Of a DNA stretch of 64,000 nt, positions 1 through 11,535 are shown in pieces. A program made the translations under genes and the position numbers. Source of the stretch: Lytechinus pictus (Eukaryota; Echinodermata; Echinoidea; Temnopleuroida; Toxopneustidae); contig NC_087261.1 in the NCBI RefSeq assembly GCF_037042905.1, positions 14,396,217 through 14,460,216 on the forward strand, written 5' to 3'. Position 1 is the stretch's first letter. The number at the start of each line of letters is the position of its first letter. The notes under the pieces were generated by a model. It did no database searches and was not told the DNA's origin. It saw only the letters and a list, made by a program, of their open reading frames with translations.

Positions 1-655
1 ATGTCTTAATAGTAAGTTTTTGATAAAGTGATAATTTTTCAACAAAGGTGGCAGAGTACAGCAAGCCTCATGATAATCTCCAAGACAAGACTAGACAAAA
101 TAATTGATAATGTTTCCTAGAAACACTCGGTCAAAAATTTTGTAAACAAAAGTCAGATTTTTATAAGAAGATTCAAATAATGTAACGTTGGTTACCAACC
201 CGTCTTGGAGCATAACAAGTATGTATACCTAGTCTAAAAACAAACTAAAAATGTAGATCTAGAACTATTTGATGTTTATGAAATGGAATACGCATATTTT
301 TAGAGCTTGTGGAAGAAGTAGATGTTCCTTCAATTTGATGTGAGTAACCTTGGACTTGCCCAGATGTTAATCATCATTTTGTCAAAGTATTAGGAACAGC
401 ATTTTTACAAGGCTGGTAGTTCCATTGGCCAGAGTCAGAGGGAAGGTGATTTTTTTTCGTGCATTGCTTACATAGGCAAAACCCTCCACAATTGAATCTG
501 TTTGACTGAGACAAGGTGTCTGACTTTGCATTGTCAATTATAGGAGACTGTCTTTGAAGGCTTTATGAAACACCCACCTGTAGATCTTTAAAATTGTTGA
601 TTTTTATGCTCTCTTCTCAGGTTCTTGTTGAAGTCGACTCGTCCAGTCCTCTGTC
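1..655 (+). other. Sequence upstream of RAE1 coding start, with a 5'UTR exon edge
   Basis: No coding potential is seen in the first 600 bases, which are AT-rich. A pyrimidine-rich tract ending in CTCTTCTCAG at 611-620 looks like a 3' splice site, so the exon with the RAE1 start codon probably begins at 621 with 35 bases of 5'UTR. The promoter and a noncoding first exon would then lie upstream, possibly outside the window. I see no TATA box or other core promoter I would defend. Confidence 0.45.
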
Positions 656-3600
656 ATGTTTGGAACCTCAACAGCGTTCGGCTCCAGCTCCTCTGGTGTG
701 TTTGGCCAGAGCAACACCGGATCACACAACCCGATGAAGGATATTGAAGTCACGTCCCCTCCGGATGACAGCATCAGCTCGTTGCGATTCAGCCCGGCTT
801 CTATCCCCAACACATTCCTCATCGCAGGATCCTGGGATAACAATGTAAGGAAACATCCCGGGACCTTGTTTCACAAAGACTTTCAATTATTGTAACTGCC
901 ATGGAAACCTTGATCTGAATGGCTGCTGAGCCCTGTTACCGTGGTAGTTACCATCTTGGCAGAGTTACTATAAATGTTATTCATATATAAAATAGGACAA
1001 ATTTCATTGACAAAGTACTTAAGGCCATTTCTGCACCAACTGTAACTTTATTTCAATTTTGTATAGAGAAAAATCAAATAGCTTGCAGCTGAAAATTTCA
1101 TAAAAATTGAATGTACAAGAAAGATACTTTGACATTTCAAATTTTCAAAATTTTTCACTTACTGCTTGATATGCTCAGACAGTATGTGAATGAATGATGT
1201 GATGTCATATTCTTTATAATTTACAAATTATTTTGTATCTGCATTTTTGTAAAATATGATTTTCTCCCTCCTTCAAACGAAGACATAGAGGCCTGTATTC
1301 TGAACTCGGGTTTGAATCAAACCCTGGTTTACACTACAGTTGTGGTTTAACTATGGATAGCCAATTGGAGCACAAATCCCTTTATACAGTACACATTCTT
1401 TGTTATGAAAGCAAAATGAAACAAAATAGTAAACATAAGAAATATACAATATAAACAGAATTTTTGAATTTTTTGCTCCCATAATTTTGGCACAGAGTTA
1501 GACCGTGGTCTAAGTTAAACCCGACTTCAGGATACGGGCCAATGTGATTACTCCATGAACATGCTGAATCACCGATATAAATAATCCGATCTAAAGGTTT
1601 CTTTGAAACAAGAAATATAGAGTGTATGTAACACCTTTTCAGCAAAACATTTAAGATGTAATGACTTTCATATCAGATTTGGATGATTTCAGTTGTATTT
1701 GCATTTCCATCATGTTAATGTAAATTCTTGAAATTGTTAACGATGAGTAAACATGATTTCCATAGAAATGTTTAAAAAAAAATTGAATGTGTCAGGTGAA
1801 ACATTGAATGCACTGTAGTATTGTTTGACATATTATGAGAAATTGTTATTTCATAGAGTTTATATCACATGAAACAAGAGCTGCTGGCATGAGACATCAC
1901 AAATTCAAAACTAGAAAAATCCAATAAATTCTTTGACAGACTTTTGCCAAACTGTCATCAGTATGCTACTTCCACTATAAATCACATTGACTCTTGAGTG
2001 AACATCCCCATTAAAGGACAAGTCCACCCCAACAAGAAGTTGATTTGAATAAAAAGAGAAAAATCCAGCAAGCATAACATTGCAAATTTCATCAAAATCG
2101 GATGTAAAATAAGAAAGTTATGACATTTCAAAGTCTCGCTTAATTTCATAAAACAGTTATATGCACATCCTGGTCGTTATGTAAATGAGGAGATCGATGA
2201 CGTCATCGACTTACTATCTCTTTTGTATGTTATTGTATGAAATATTCTAATTTTCTCCTCATTTTCAAGTGAAACAACGATTAATTGCTCTCTGAACATA
2301 TGGAATTAGTATTGTTTGATGATACTATATGGTTTAGTCAAGTTGATCATTTTTGTGAAATGTCAAATCTGTAAAAATTGAAATATTGTGTAATTCAAAC
2401 AATGAATAAAAAAAATTGTGTGTGAGGGACATCATAGATTCTCTCATTTGCATGTGACTAATTGTGCATATAACTATTTTGTGAAAAATAAGCAAAAATT
2501 CAAAATGTCATAACTTACTTATTTTACATCCGATTTTGATTAAATTTTCAGCGTTATGCTAGTTTGAATTTTCTCTTTTTATTCAAATCAACTTTTTTCT
2601 AGGGTGGACTTGGCCTTAAAGTACAAGAACTGATTATCAAAAGTTGACCGTTATCTTTCTTCCTTGTACAGGTTCGTTGCTGGGAGATCCAGAGTAATGG
2701 ACAGACGATCCCCAAGGCACAACAAACCCACACAGGTCCTGTCATGGACGTAGATTGGCATGATGTAAGTACTTTTCACATGTTCATATCATGACGGAAA
2801 CATCGGGGCCCCGTCTTACAAAGAGTTACGATTGATCAGATCAATCGTAACTCTAATTTTTTCTACAAAATATTTTCACAATGTCCTTTGTATGCAAAGA
2901 GAAGTGCAGTGAATTTTCAAGAAAACAATGAATGCATGAATATACATCATATCTATTTGAACAAACATGCATGTTGACGTTGTTGGCCGTCCATAGTTGC
3001 GATGGATCGTATCAATCGTATCTCTTTGTAAGATAAGATGGGGCCCAGAGCTGCCAAGTAGTACTTATTTTCAGTAATTATTACTGATTATACGAAGGAT
3101 ACTGACGGTTTCATGCAAAATACTGAATTCTAAAGTTTCAGTTTTATGTGTTGGCCAATGGCAGTTCTATGAAAATAAAGATGTCCTCACCAAGACACTG
3201 TTTTTCAGCATTTAATATACTGAAATGTCCTTGTTCAAGTTGACAGCCCTGAGATGTGATTGTAAATGGTCCCTTGTGGACATGGGGAGTGTTTTATGAA
3301 ACAATAGACACTGATTTTCACTGTTGAATTTGCTCTGAACCAATTAGATTCAAGGATTTTGGTAGCTTGTAACAAAACCCAGAGAATATTACTGACTGTT
3401 TGTTTTCTGAAAGGCTCCGATGATATTCAATAATACATAAGCTGAACTTAAAATGTAGCGTTTGGAGTTGCTGGTCGGGACTGGGAGTTTACAAGAAATA
3501 TGTTTGCTGAATACTGATGTACATGGTAAGATGTGAATGACAATGTCATTGGCTTAACAATTGGAGCACCTTGACTGCGAATTGCTGAAATACTTCCCAT

Positions 3601-6600
3601 AGTGGAGACTGTGCCGGAAACCAGAATCCAATGACTTGGGTAATATAAAGTTCAAGAATAACTCATTTTATAGCTCACCATTTCATTTGATACATGAATA
3701 TCTCACAGTATAAAAATGATCTGACACTCGGCAAATTTGGTGTAAGGGACTGTGCTGAAATTGTTCTTGAAATCTCTGTTTGCATTTGACGTTTCTTTTT
3801 CTTTTTCTTTGGAAAACCAGGATGGCACCAAAGTGTTCACTGCTTCCTGCGACAATACAGCCAAGATGTGGGATCTCAACAGTAATCAAGCCATTCAAAT
3901 TGCTCAGGTAAATGATGAGTACTGTCTAAAATACGCTTTTCTCACAAGGGATTCTTAACCCGGACTATAGTTAACCCCCACAATATATGTTTTTTGATCA
4001 CACGGGCCAAATTATCCACTTAATCCTGACCAAGAAAATACTTGCTTTTCTCACACAAACTTCAGTAACGCTGCACTAAAGTGCACTAAGCTCACCCCCC
4101 CCCCCCCCCGGACTATAGGTGAGGCTAGCTTGTCATTTAGCCCCACCTAAAGTATATGTATGGGGTTATTGGGGAAAAATATATAGTATGTATATTGCTC
4201 ATGAAGAAAGGGCATTGGTGTATCAAACAAAATTCAACAGCGGCCACCTGTCTATAGTGAAAAGCCTATATTTAGTGGTCACTAAAATTGTCTCCCATTT
4301 GAAAAAAAATATCCATATGCTATAGAACCTGTCTATAGAGATCACATGTCTCCAGTAGCAACCATTTCTGCTTCCCTTGTGACGTTTTTCTGTATGTATG
4401 TGTTAAGGAAGGAAATCAGTGTTGTTCATGTGCATTTCATGTTTGCCAAAATTAAACTTTTTGAGTGATTTGGTTGTTTTGTTGAATATTAGGTGCATCA
4501 CACATGTACCCAACATATTGTTAAAGCGTATGTTTTTTAGTGCAGAAAGTTAGCCTTCATCGTTGATATTCACTCTTGTTATATTCATACTTGATTTAAA
4601 AAGTATGTAAGTAACTAGAAAATTAGCAATTATTGCCAATTTAAGGATTAACAAACAGGTTAATCTTGCTCTAATTAATGGATATTATATACTTCCATCA
4701 GTTTAATCATTAAGTAGTGCCATACCGATACTATGAATCATCATCACATTACCATTTGGTGTGAAAATATTTCCTTTTATATCCTACATGAATTTAATCC
4801 TGTATAGTGATTGGTTCAAGGAGCATCACGTGACTAAATATATTCTTGCTATGCTTTTGAAACAAAACGGCCACAAAGAAAAAATTGCTATTCCGTGACT
4901 TCAATGATGGAATATTGCACTATTCCATCATTGATGTCACAGATCATGCAATCTCTCGGACGTGCCGGTCAGCGAGATGTCTCTAACGGGCAAGTCCCAT
5001 GAAGGGACAGCGCAGGGACTAATACTATTGTTCTAACTTATTAAAAGAAGGATGTAAAACAAATCTACCTTGCCTTTTTTCCGAAAGCATGGAGGGAATT
5101 ATTCTTCCTCAAAGCGTGGTATTTTCGTATATTATATATTTTTTTCAGCATGAGGGACCTATAAAGTGTGTTCGTTGGATCAAAGCCCCTAACTACTCGT
5201 GCGTCATGACCGGCAGCTGGGATAAAACGATCAAGTTCTGGGACACCCGGACACCCAACCCTATCCTCAGCATCCAGCTTCCTGAGAGGTGCTATTGTGC
5301 TGATGTGGTAAGGAACTCTACAAACTTTATTCAGTGTATCAGACTTTATTTAATACAGGGGTTCTCAAACTACGGATCCGGCCCGCGGAGCTTCTCAATC
5401 CGGCCCGCGAGATTCTGCTGTTTTTTTTTTTAATCACTTTTAAGTCACAATATGAAACATAGCTCAATATTATTACATTGTGTATCCATGTAGACCTAAC
5501 CGTAATACAAGTAATGGCAGTCAATTTGACTTTTAAACAAATTTTAAAAGTCAAATTAATTTGACTTTTAAACAAATTTTAAAAGTCAAATTAATTTGAC
5601 TTTTAAACAAACTTTAGTGGAGTCTTTTCTGTCTGTTCGATCTACTTTCTTATTAGATGACCATCGCTGTTCTCACCCTGTTTGGATCTACATACAAGTG
5701 CGAAAGTGCATTTTCCACAAGGAAATTTAAAAAGAACTAACTAAGACCGAAGTACCTTGACAGGGGCCCGCGGAACAGTTTTCAAAGTGGGGGGGGGGGC
5801 TGCCCGGCCATGCAAAAAATTCACAATCATATGGTAATTTTTACGTTTTTGTACATGGTTTTGGAAAAAAGTGAAGCCCCCCACCCCCAGTGACCAGTGA
5901 ACATTTGCACCAGTGCCTTCGTCTGGCAATTACACCTTTTGTGCCAAGGTTCAAGCAGCTTGTTGCTGACAGACTGTCACTTTTCCCATATTGAAAGTGA
6001 GAGCATCTAGGACCTCGACCGCAAGGGTCTTTGTTCTTCCCGCACATTTTTTTCTAAGTATTCACTTCACCCTGGCCCTTTCAGGTTTAATTGGAGTCTC
6101 ATCTGGCCCTTCAAAGAAAAAGTTTGAGAACCCCTGATTTAATATATCCATACAGTGGTTGGTAGTAACACACACCCTCACTTAGAAATGCAATGTATTC
6201 TTGGGTGCGAAATCAGACTCTCAAGCTTTTGACTTCCATTTAAGCTGAAATCAGAGTAACGAATTCACATCTTTGAGCAATTTAGGGTCTGACACACACT
6301 TACTTGCATGATTTCAAAACCGTGCACCAGCACAGGGCATTCCAAATCTGTTATCAAAAGTTGTGTGAGACTTGAAAGAACAGAGTTATCGAACGATGCT
6401 TTACCAGCTTTTCACATTACAGATTTATCATGAAAAACATGGAGGGAAGATCCCCCCCCCAGATTTTAGGGTTCAATAAGATGAAACAAATTTAAGTACT
6501 CACATACTTGTTTTAAAGTGTCGTGGTGTAGCGGTTCTGACTCTCACCTTGTAATCAGAGGGTCGTGTGTTCGAATCCCACTATGGCCTAGGGTCCTTTG

Positions 6601-9429
6601 GCAAGGCGTCAATCCACAATTTGCCGCCCTCCACCCAGGTGTTAAATGGGTACCGGGTAGGATGCGAAATCCTATGTAGTATGCCTAGCAATTGAGTCTT
6701 GAAGTCTTGTTTGAATGCTCCCCAGGGAGTGGAGATGGTTCATACATTGTATGTGGGCATGCAAGGATCCAATGACAAGGGTAATAATATATCTGTAAAG
6801 GGCTTAAAGACGTTGTTCCGATGTGTTAAGCGCTATATAAATGCGGAATATTATTAAATCCCCCACAACTTTATCATCAATTTTACAATTTTTTTTTAAT
6901 CCACTCAGATGTATCCAATGGCAGTGGTGGGTACAGCGGACAAGAACGTCATTATTTACCAGCTTGAAAATCAGCCTTCAGAATTCAGACGTATGGATTC
7001 ACCATTGAAATATCAGGTTTGTGTGGCTGTCTCTTGTGTTCATGTAGTAAAGATAAATTCCAGTTGTAATGATTTCAAAATTAATTCGTGCAAAATCCAA
7101 TAAAATGACAAAAAAAGTGTCTGTTTTCATAAATAAAAAGCATATGCCAAAGGATGCTCTGAGAAATTGTGTAATTGCTGAGAAATAGCAAAATATCGAC
7201 TGATTTGGGACAAATGTAAGGTATTTTTCCAAGCAATAATATTATGCTGTCCCACATGTGCTTAGCTGTGTTTGTGATCTACAGTGTGATTAATTTTTCA
7301 GCTTAGATTTCAGGATTTCACTAAGTTCAGATTATGTAACTACCAGATCTAGATCCACAATGATGTAGTGATTTTTTTGTTTTGTTTAGACTTTCTTGTG
7401 AAATCAGTGTTCACTGCACTGCAACCACTTTCAGTTATAGTATGAAAAGACAAATGATATATATGGACTGTCGTGGTGTAGCTGCTGTGACTCTCAACTT
7501 ATAGGGTTGTATGTTTGTTTCCCGACAAGGCACATATGTCCTTTGGTAAGGCGTCTTTTCACACTTGGCTCTCTCTCCGACTAGGTGTTAACTGAGTACT
7601 GGTAGGATGGGAAAGTCAGTGTAATTAGATTGGCATATGTGGACTGTTTTGAAAAAATTGTTGCCTGGTTTAGTTTACATGGTGCAGTTTAATTTTGGAA
7701 AAGAGATGGCTCCAATGCACTGGGGTAATAATTACTTGTAAAGCACTTAGAAAAGTATTAAGTGTTAAATATTAATATCACTATTAATATTGTTATCATC
7801 AAAGTCATTCTCCTCCTCATCATTATTATCATCATCATCATTGTTATCATCATCCTCATCATCAATCATCATCATCCTCCTCATCATCATCATTATTATC
7901 ATCATCATTGTCATCATCATCTTCTCTATTATTATCCCTCCTATCTGATACAGCTGAGATGTGTTGCCATCTTCAAGGACACCAAGAAGAACGTTCCGAC
8001 TGGGTTTGCCTTGGGGAGCATCGAAGGTAGATGTGCAATCCAGTTTGTCCAGGCGGCAAATCCGTAAGTTATTCCATGAATTTAAAGTGAAACAGGGGCC
8101 CGTCTTACAAAGAGTTGCGATTGATCTCATCAATCACAACTATGGACGGCCAGCAACATGTTTAATCAAAATATTTTCTATGATTTATATTGATGCATTC
8201 CATGTTTTCTTGAAAATTCACTGTGCTTCTCTATGTTTACCAAGGACATTGTGCAAATTTCCTGTAGATAAAATTATGACACTGATGGATTTCCATATTG
8301 TTACGATTGATTGGATCAATCGTAACTCTTTGTAAGACTTTGTAAGACCAGGGGACTTCTTCCTCGTCTTCATCCATGAAAGCACAGACCACCTCTTTGG
8401 TGATTTCAAGTCTGATGTTAGTGTTGGTGTTGAGAGTGTGAAAAGGGTTGCTGAACCGAGCTGGGTTCAGAAGTACGATACCAATCACGTCATCGCTAGC
8501 TCATGACATCAGCTTCTTCCAGTCAGATGAAAGTATTTAGTAGCTTTAAGCAACGATAAATACTTAGTGAAATATTTTCTTGATTGAAATATTGTGAAGT
8601 TGGTGCATTGATAGGTGAAGCGAGATTGCCCCAAATAAATCACAAATCATGAAAATAAAAATGTCTGTCAACAATAACTTATGAATATTCATGTACCAAT
8701 ATGATTTGTTTGTTACAGGAAAGACAACTTCACCTTCAAATGTCATAGGACTAATGGGACCTCGTATAACAGCCAAGATATCTATGCAGTAAGTGTTGTT
8801 TAAATACCAGGGGCCCATTTGATTGCATTGACTTCAATGTACAATCGTGAAAATCATGTGTATGAATAATTGCTAAAAATCTTTGTGTTACGGAACCTGG
8901 AATTCTGTTTTTCCTGTTATTGCACATGTATGTGGTTTCTTTCAATCATATCGAGCACTAAGGCATGAATTCACAAAAATAGTTTGGAATCCATGGTTTG
9001 AAACAATGGTTTATACATATTTCATGCATTAATTATGCTCAATTCAGTGCATATACCAGTATTGAGAAAAGTATTTGTCATAGTGCTAAATTGATGCCTG
9101 TTTACTAAGGTTACTGTGTAAATGAGCCCACTGATATGTATGAAAATGTCATGTGTCCACACAAACAGAGGACTCATTAATTCACAACATCGGTAAATGC
9201 TGTGACCTTCGCATAACAAAGTGACCCTTGCAGCTCTGGTCATGTGATTTTGTCCTGTCACTGATTCAAATCTATATAACCTATGTAATATGAATGACTA
9301 TGATCATTATTTTCATTACTACTACTACTGCTACTAGTACTACTACTACTACTACTACCACTACCACTACTACTACTACTTCTACTACAACTACTAATAC
9401 TACTTCTAATACTACTACTAATACTACTG

Positions 9430-9480
<51 letters not shown>

Positions 9481-10796
9481 ATACTACTACTACTACTACT
9501 ACCACCACCACCACCACTACTTCTACTACTTCTACTACTACTACTATTTCTACTACTTCTTCTACTACTTCTACTACTACTACCACTAATACTACTACTT
9601 CTACTACATTTGAAAATTGACAGGTTAACTCAATAGCATTCCACCCAGAGTATGGTACACTTGCCACATCAGGCTCCGACGGAAAGTTCAGTTTCTGGGA
9701 CAAGGATGCCAGGACAAAATTGAAGACCTCGGAACAGATGGAACAGCCGATCACGTGTGGTGCTTTTGACGCCAAGGGCCAGATATTTGCCTATGCTGTC
9801 AGCTACGATTGGTCAAAGGTAAGTTGGTCTCTCCATTGGGGCCCGTCTTACAAAGAGTTGCGATTGATCCGATCAATCACAACGATGGACGGCCAGCAAC
9901 GTCAACATCTAAAATGCATGTTTGTTTAAAATATTTTCTAGATATGACGTAAATGACATACATTCAATGTTTTCTTGACAATTGGTGTGTTCGCCTTTGT
10001 TTGCAAAGGACATTTTGAAAATTTTATGTAGAAAAAATTATGAAACTGATGGATTTCCATAGAGTTACGATTGATTGGATCAATCGTAACTCTTTGTAAG
10101 ACGGGGCCCAGATACGTTTCTGTCGTCACCATTTAATATTTGAACGCTTGGTTTGATTAGCGGAACATCAAGCGTGTCGCCAACTGCAACTCGAGTCACA
10201 TTTATTGACAATGCACACAAAACGCATTTGAAAATTAAGATAGAGTCAGGCCTCTGGCTCTGGCTGAAACTCAGGTAAATTTGCCATGTAGTTACCATCA
10301 GGGCAATTCCATAAATTATGTACGTCTGACCCCCTATATGTGGGACCTTCATGAAATTTTCTGTCCCTGATTTCTGGTTCTTTCCACAGTCTGTAATGCT
10401 CTCAAATGACCATGACTTGGTCAGTTTATGAAGTGAAGTAAGACTTGAGAAAAATGGGGGTCAGATGTACAAAAAGGTTGATCATTTTATGGAATCACCC
10501 ATCATTGAAATAGACTCTTCTAATAACTCATGAATAGAATTTAGGCGTTGTTGATTTTGAAATTTGATAGGCAGTTATTTGAGGGTAATAAAATCATATA
10601 ATCCCATGTTTGAAAGCTTTTCTTGATTGTGTAAAGAAGATATTTTATCTTTAAAACATCCGACCAAGTAAGAATCTCTTCTTCATATTTTTTTCTCTAA
10701 CAGGGACACGAGTTCTACAACCCACAGAAGAAGAACTACATCTTCCTGCGAGGAAACGCCACCGAAGAACTCCGCCCAAGGAATAGAAGGAGGTAG
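656..10796 (+). CDS. RAE1: mRNA export factor RAE1 (Gle2), WD40 protein, nine coding exons
   Basis: Coding exons are 656-844, 2672-2764, 3821-3907, 5149-5307, 6909-7016, 7954-8063, 8719-8788, 9624-9818 and 10704-10796. All introns are GT-AG. The exons join in phase to 367 codons plus TAG, against 368 residues in human RAE1. The product should be a WD40 beta-propeller nucleoporin-associated factor that binds the NUP98 GLEBS motif, acts in mRNA export and also works at the mitotic spindle (family knowledge). Visible signatures are [15 protein letters not shown] (24-38), [11 protein letters not shown] (from 58), [12 protein letters not shown] (102-113), [20 protein letters not shown] (136-155), [35 protein letters not shown] and [22 protein letters not shown] (from 289). 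The tail [16 protein letters not shown] is also typical. The start is the ATG giving MFGTSTAFG, matching the short FG-containing N-terminus of the family. The single non-zero-phase intron splits a proline codon between exons 6 and 7. Nothing is broken. The 3'UTR end is unclear because the nearest AATAAA sites (11961, 12294) lie inside a repeat. Confidence 0.97.
1290..1540. repeat. MITE-like element in RAE1 intron 1
   Basis: The left end GGCCTGTATTCTGAA is the near-perfect inverted complement of the right end ending in GGATACGGGCC, and the homology continues inward through CGGGTTT. It is about 250 bp long with no coding sequence. A diverged relative starts at 13162 with GGCCCGTATTCTCAAAC. Confidence 0.65.
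2015..2615. mobile_element. MITE family A copy 1 (TTAA-flanked), RAE1 intron 1
   Basis: This is a 601-bp element with terminal inverted repeats starting AGGACAAGTCCACCC and ending GGGTGGACTTGG. TTAA lies at 2011-2014 and 2616-2619. The arms carry the conserved block ATCAAAATCGGATGTAAAAT followed by AAGAAAGTTATGAC, repeated inverted at the other end. TTAA duplication is the hallmark of piggyBac-type transposition, so this is inferred to be a non-autonomous piggyBac-like MITE. Other copies are at 18026, 26941 and about 47830, with part copies at 22385 and 17600. Confidence 0.75.
2805..3046. repeat. MITE family B copy 1 (GGGGCCCGTCTTACAAAG ends)
   Basis: Ends read GGGGCCCGTCTTACAAAGAG on the left and CTCTTTGTAAGATAAGATGG then GGCCC on the right. 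Inside each end is a GATTGATCNNATCAATC palindrome, and a TGGCCGTCCATAGTTGCGA block lies near the right end. Further copies lie at 8095, 9838 and 12770, all within 13 kb. Confidence 0.75.
3047..3254. repeat. Copy of the AGAGCTGCCAAGTAGTAC repeat family
   Basis: It begins AGAGCTGCCAAGTAGTAC directly after the family B element and ends in a degenerate inverse, CAAGTTGACAGCCCTG. It shares the motif 'aaaatactga' with the better-preserved copy at 15448-15920. The remaining intron 2 sequence up to 3820 is AT-rich; 3281-3400 is a weak relative of the GGAGTGTTTCATGAAAC family seen at 11142 and 15153. Confidence 0.5.
3908..5148. other. RAE1 intron 3, no gene
   Basis: The intron is AT-rich with a poly-C run at about 4097-4110. 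A hairpin-like pair (TGACTTCAATGATGGAATATT, then AATATTGCACTATTCCATCATTGATGTCA) lies at about 4896-4938. No protein or RNA gene is recognised. Confidence 0.5.
5356..6136 (+). mobile_element. Non-autonomous hAT transposon with intact ends, RAE1 intron 4
   Basis: Terminal inverted repeats CAGGGGTTCTCAAAC (5356-5370) and GTTTGAGAACCCCTG (6122-6136) match perfectly over 15 bp. They are flanked by the identical 8-bp direct repeat ATTTAATA at 5348-5355 and 6137-6144, the hallmark of hAT insertion. Inside, + strand fragments read [20 protein letters not shown] (from 5657) and, after an interruption, [19 protein letters not shown] (about 5918-5974). These resemble the C-terminal dimerisation region of hAT transposases. 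The transposase is a remnant: most of it is deleted and the rest is split by a G/C-tract repeat (about 5761-5915). A related G/C-tract repeat occurs near 51155-51225. Confidence 0.85.
5523..5612. repeat. Tandem palindrome TTTGACTTTTAAACAAATTT
   Basis: A unit of about 44 bp contains TTTGACTTTTAAA and its inverse TTTAAAAGTCAAA, and is repeated about two and a half times. The block can fold as nested hairpins. It lies inside the hAT element. Confidence 0.75.
6517..6856 (+). mobile_element. tRNA-derived SINE, RAE1 intron 4
   Basis: The 5' head GTCGTGGTGTAGCGGTTCTG resembles an A-box region. TGTTCGAATCCC about 40 bases on matches the pol III B-box. The body (GGTCCTTTGGCAAGGCGTC, GGTGTTAAATGGGTACCGG) and tail (GTTAAGCGCTATATAAATGC, then ATTATTA) are typical of echinoid tRNA-derived SINEs. 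It has the same orientation as RAE1. A diverged second copy starts at 7467. Confidence 0.8.
7467..7770 (+). mobile_element. Diverged second copy of the tRNA-derived SINE, RAE1 intron 5
   Basis: The head GACTGTCGTGGTGTAGCTGC, TCCTTTGGTAAGGCGTCTTT and GGTGTTAACTGAGTACTGG align in order with the copy at 6517. The B-box is mutated (TGTTTGTTTCCCG). Its tail runs into the ATT/ATC microsatellite just before exon 6. Confidence 0.75.
7769..7943. repeat. ATC/ATT trinucleotide microsatellite next to RAE1 exon 6
   Basis: A long interrupted (ATC)n/(ATT)n tract occupies almost the whole region where the polypyrimidine tract and branch site of exon 6 (starts 7954) should lie. It probably grew from the ATT tail of the SINE immediately upstream (inference). 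Confidence 0.85.
8095..8356. repeat. MITE family B copy 2, RAE1 intron 6
   Basis: Left end GGGGCCCGTCTTACAAAGAG. Right end has GGATCAATCGTAACTCTTTG, and TTTGTAAGAC occurs twice, a small terminal duplication. The internal ATGGACGGCCAGCAAC block is shared with the copies at 9838 and 12770. Confidence 0.75.
8960..9256. repeat. Partial copy of the long near-palindromic repeat, RAE1 intron 7
   Basis: AATTCACAAAAATAGTTTGG, TCCATGGTTTG, GGTTTATACA and CAAATTGATGCCTG-like blocks (here CTAAATTGATGCCTG) follow the same order as in the full element at 19938-20373. Homology is diverged and only part of the element is present. Confidence 0.5.
9311..9609. repeat. ACT trinucleotide microsatellite next to RAE1 exon 8
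   Basis: About 300 bp of (ACT)n with ACC, TCT and AAT variants ends 14 bases before the exon 8 start at 9624. The apparent poly-threonine and poly-valine reading frames through it are artefacts of the repeat. Confidence 0.9.
9838..10109. repeat. MITE family B copy 3, RAE1 intron 8
   Basis: This is the best-preserved copy at 272 bp. Ends are GGGGCCCGTCTTACAAAGAG and CTCTTTGTAAGACGGGGCCC, an almost perfect terminal inverted repeat. It starts only 20 bases after the exon 8 donor site. Confidence 0.85.
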
Positions 10797-11141
10797 AGCG
10801 ATTACATGATAAGAAAGAGATTGGTTGTAGGGGGCAGCATGCTTTGGAAAAGACACAGGGCAGTGTCCAAAGACTTCTTTATTATTTGTCAGAAAAGCAA
10901 AATGCTTTGGATGTTGGCAGGTGCAGCAAGAAGCGCATCAATCGAATTGTGAGAACACAAGAATCATTTCTCAATTAATTTTTTTTCTAGATGGAGTGAG
11001 ACGCTCAAACGGCTGAAGCGGCTTAAGGGGCGATCATGCTATGGGTTGGTACATCCGTTAGGTTTTGCCAGCTGTGCTGCGAGCAATAAGTGGCATCAGC
11101 TTGCTGAAATGGGAGCATTTGGAGGAAAGTGACGCCGAGCT
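10797..11141 (+). other. RAE1: Probable RAE1 3'UTR
   Basis: This lies downstream of the TAG at 10794-10796 with no further coding sequence. I see no clear AATAAA before the first repeat at 11142, so the cleavage site is not assigned. Confidence 0.4.
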
Positions 11142-11283
11142 GGGGAACGTTTCACAACAATTTTAGTCGGTGATTGTCACCGATGATGTTACAAGCTACC
11201 GCAAAGCCATGCTTTTGATCGGTTGAGAGCAACTTAAGTCGGTGAGAATCACTGACGAAAACTATTCATGAGATGCTTCCCAG
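11142..11283. repeat. Small MITE, family with GGAGTGTTTCATGAAAC-like ends, copy 2
   Basis: The left end GGGGAACGTTTCACAACA and right end TTCATGAGATGCTTCCC are imperfect inverses. Internal GTTACAAGCTACCGCAAA and CGGTTGAGAGCAA match the copy at 15153 (ATAAGCTACTGCAAATCC, TTGGCTGAGAGCGAA). Confidence 0.6.
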
Positions 11284-11318
11284 GATCCCTGTTGTAAGGC
11301 ATGGTCAAAAGAGGCTTA

Positions 11319-11535
11319 GGGGATGTTGCAAGAAAATATTTGCGATCAATTGCAAATATTCTGTTGCAATTTTACAACTGATAGATCAATGTTAGCTGTA
11401 GCAAATCAGATTAAACTTCTTGTTTCAAGGTGCAGATTAGCAATCAATCACTAATTCGCAATTAACTACAAGACATGATTGATTAAGGGACCAAAAATAG
11501 ACTTGCAATGGATCGCAAGTTTCTTGCAACACCCC
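11319..11535. repeat. MITE with GGGGATGTTGCAAGAAA ends
   Basis: The left GGGGATGTTGCAAGAAA and right TTTCTTGCAACACCCC are inverse with one mismatch. Several TTGCAA/GCAATT inverted blocks lie inside. Length 217 bp, no coding sequence. Confidence 0.75.

Noticed and set aside
9281-9775. Poly-threonine and poly-valine open frames
   Set aside because: They are direct translations of the ACT microsatellite in RAE1 intron 7.
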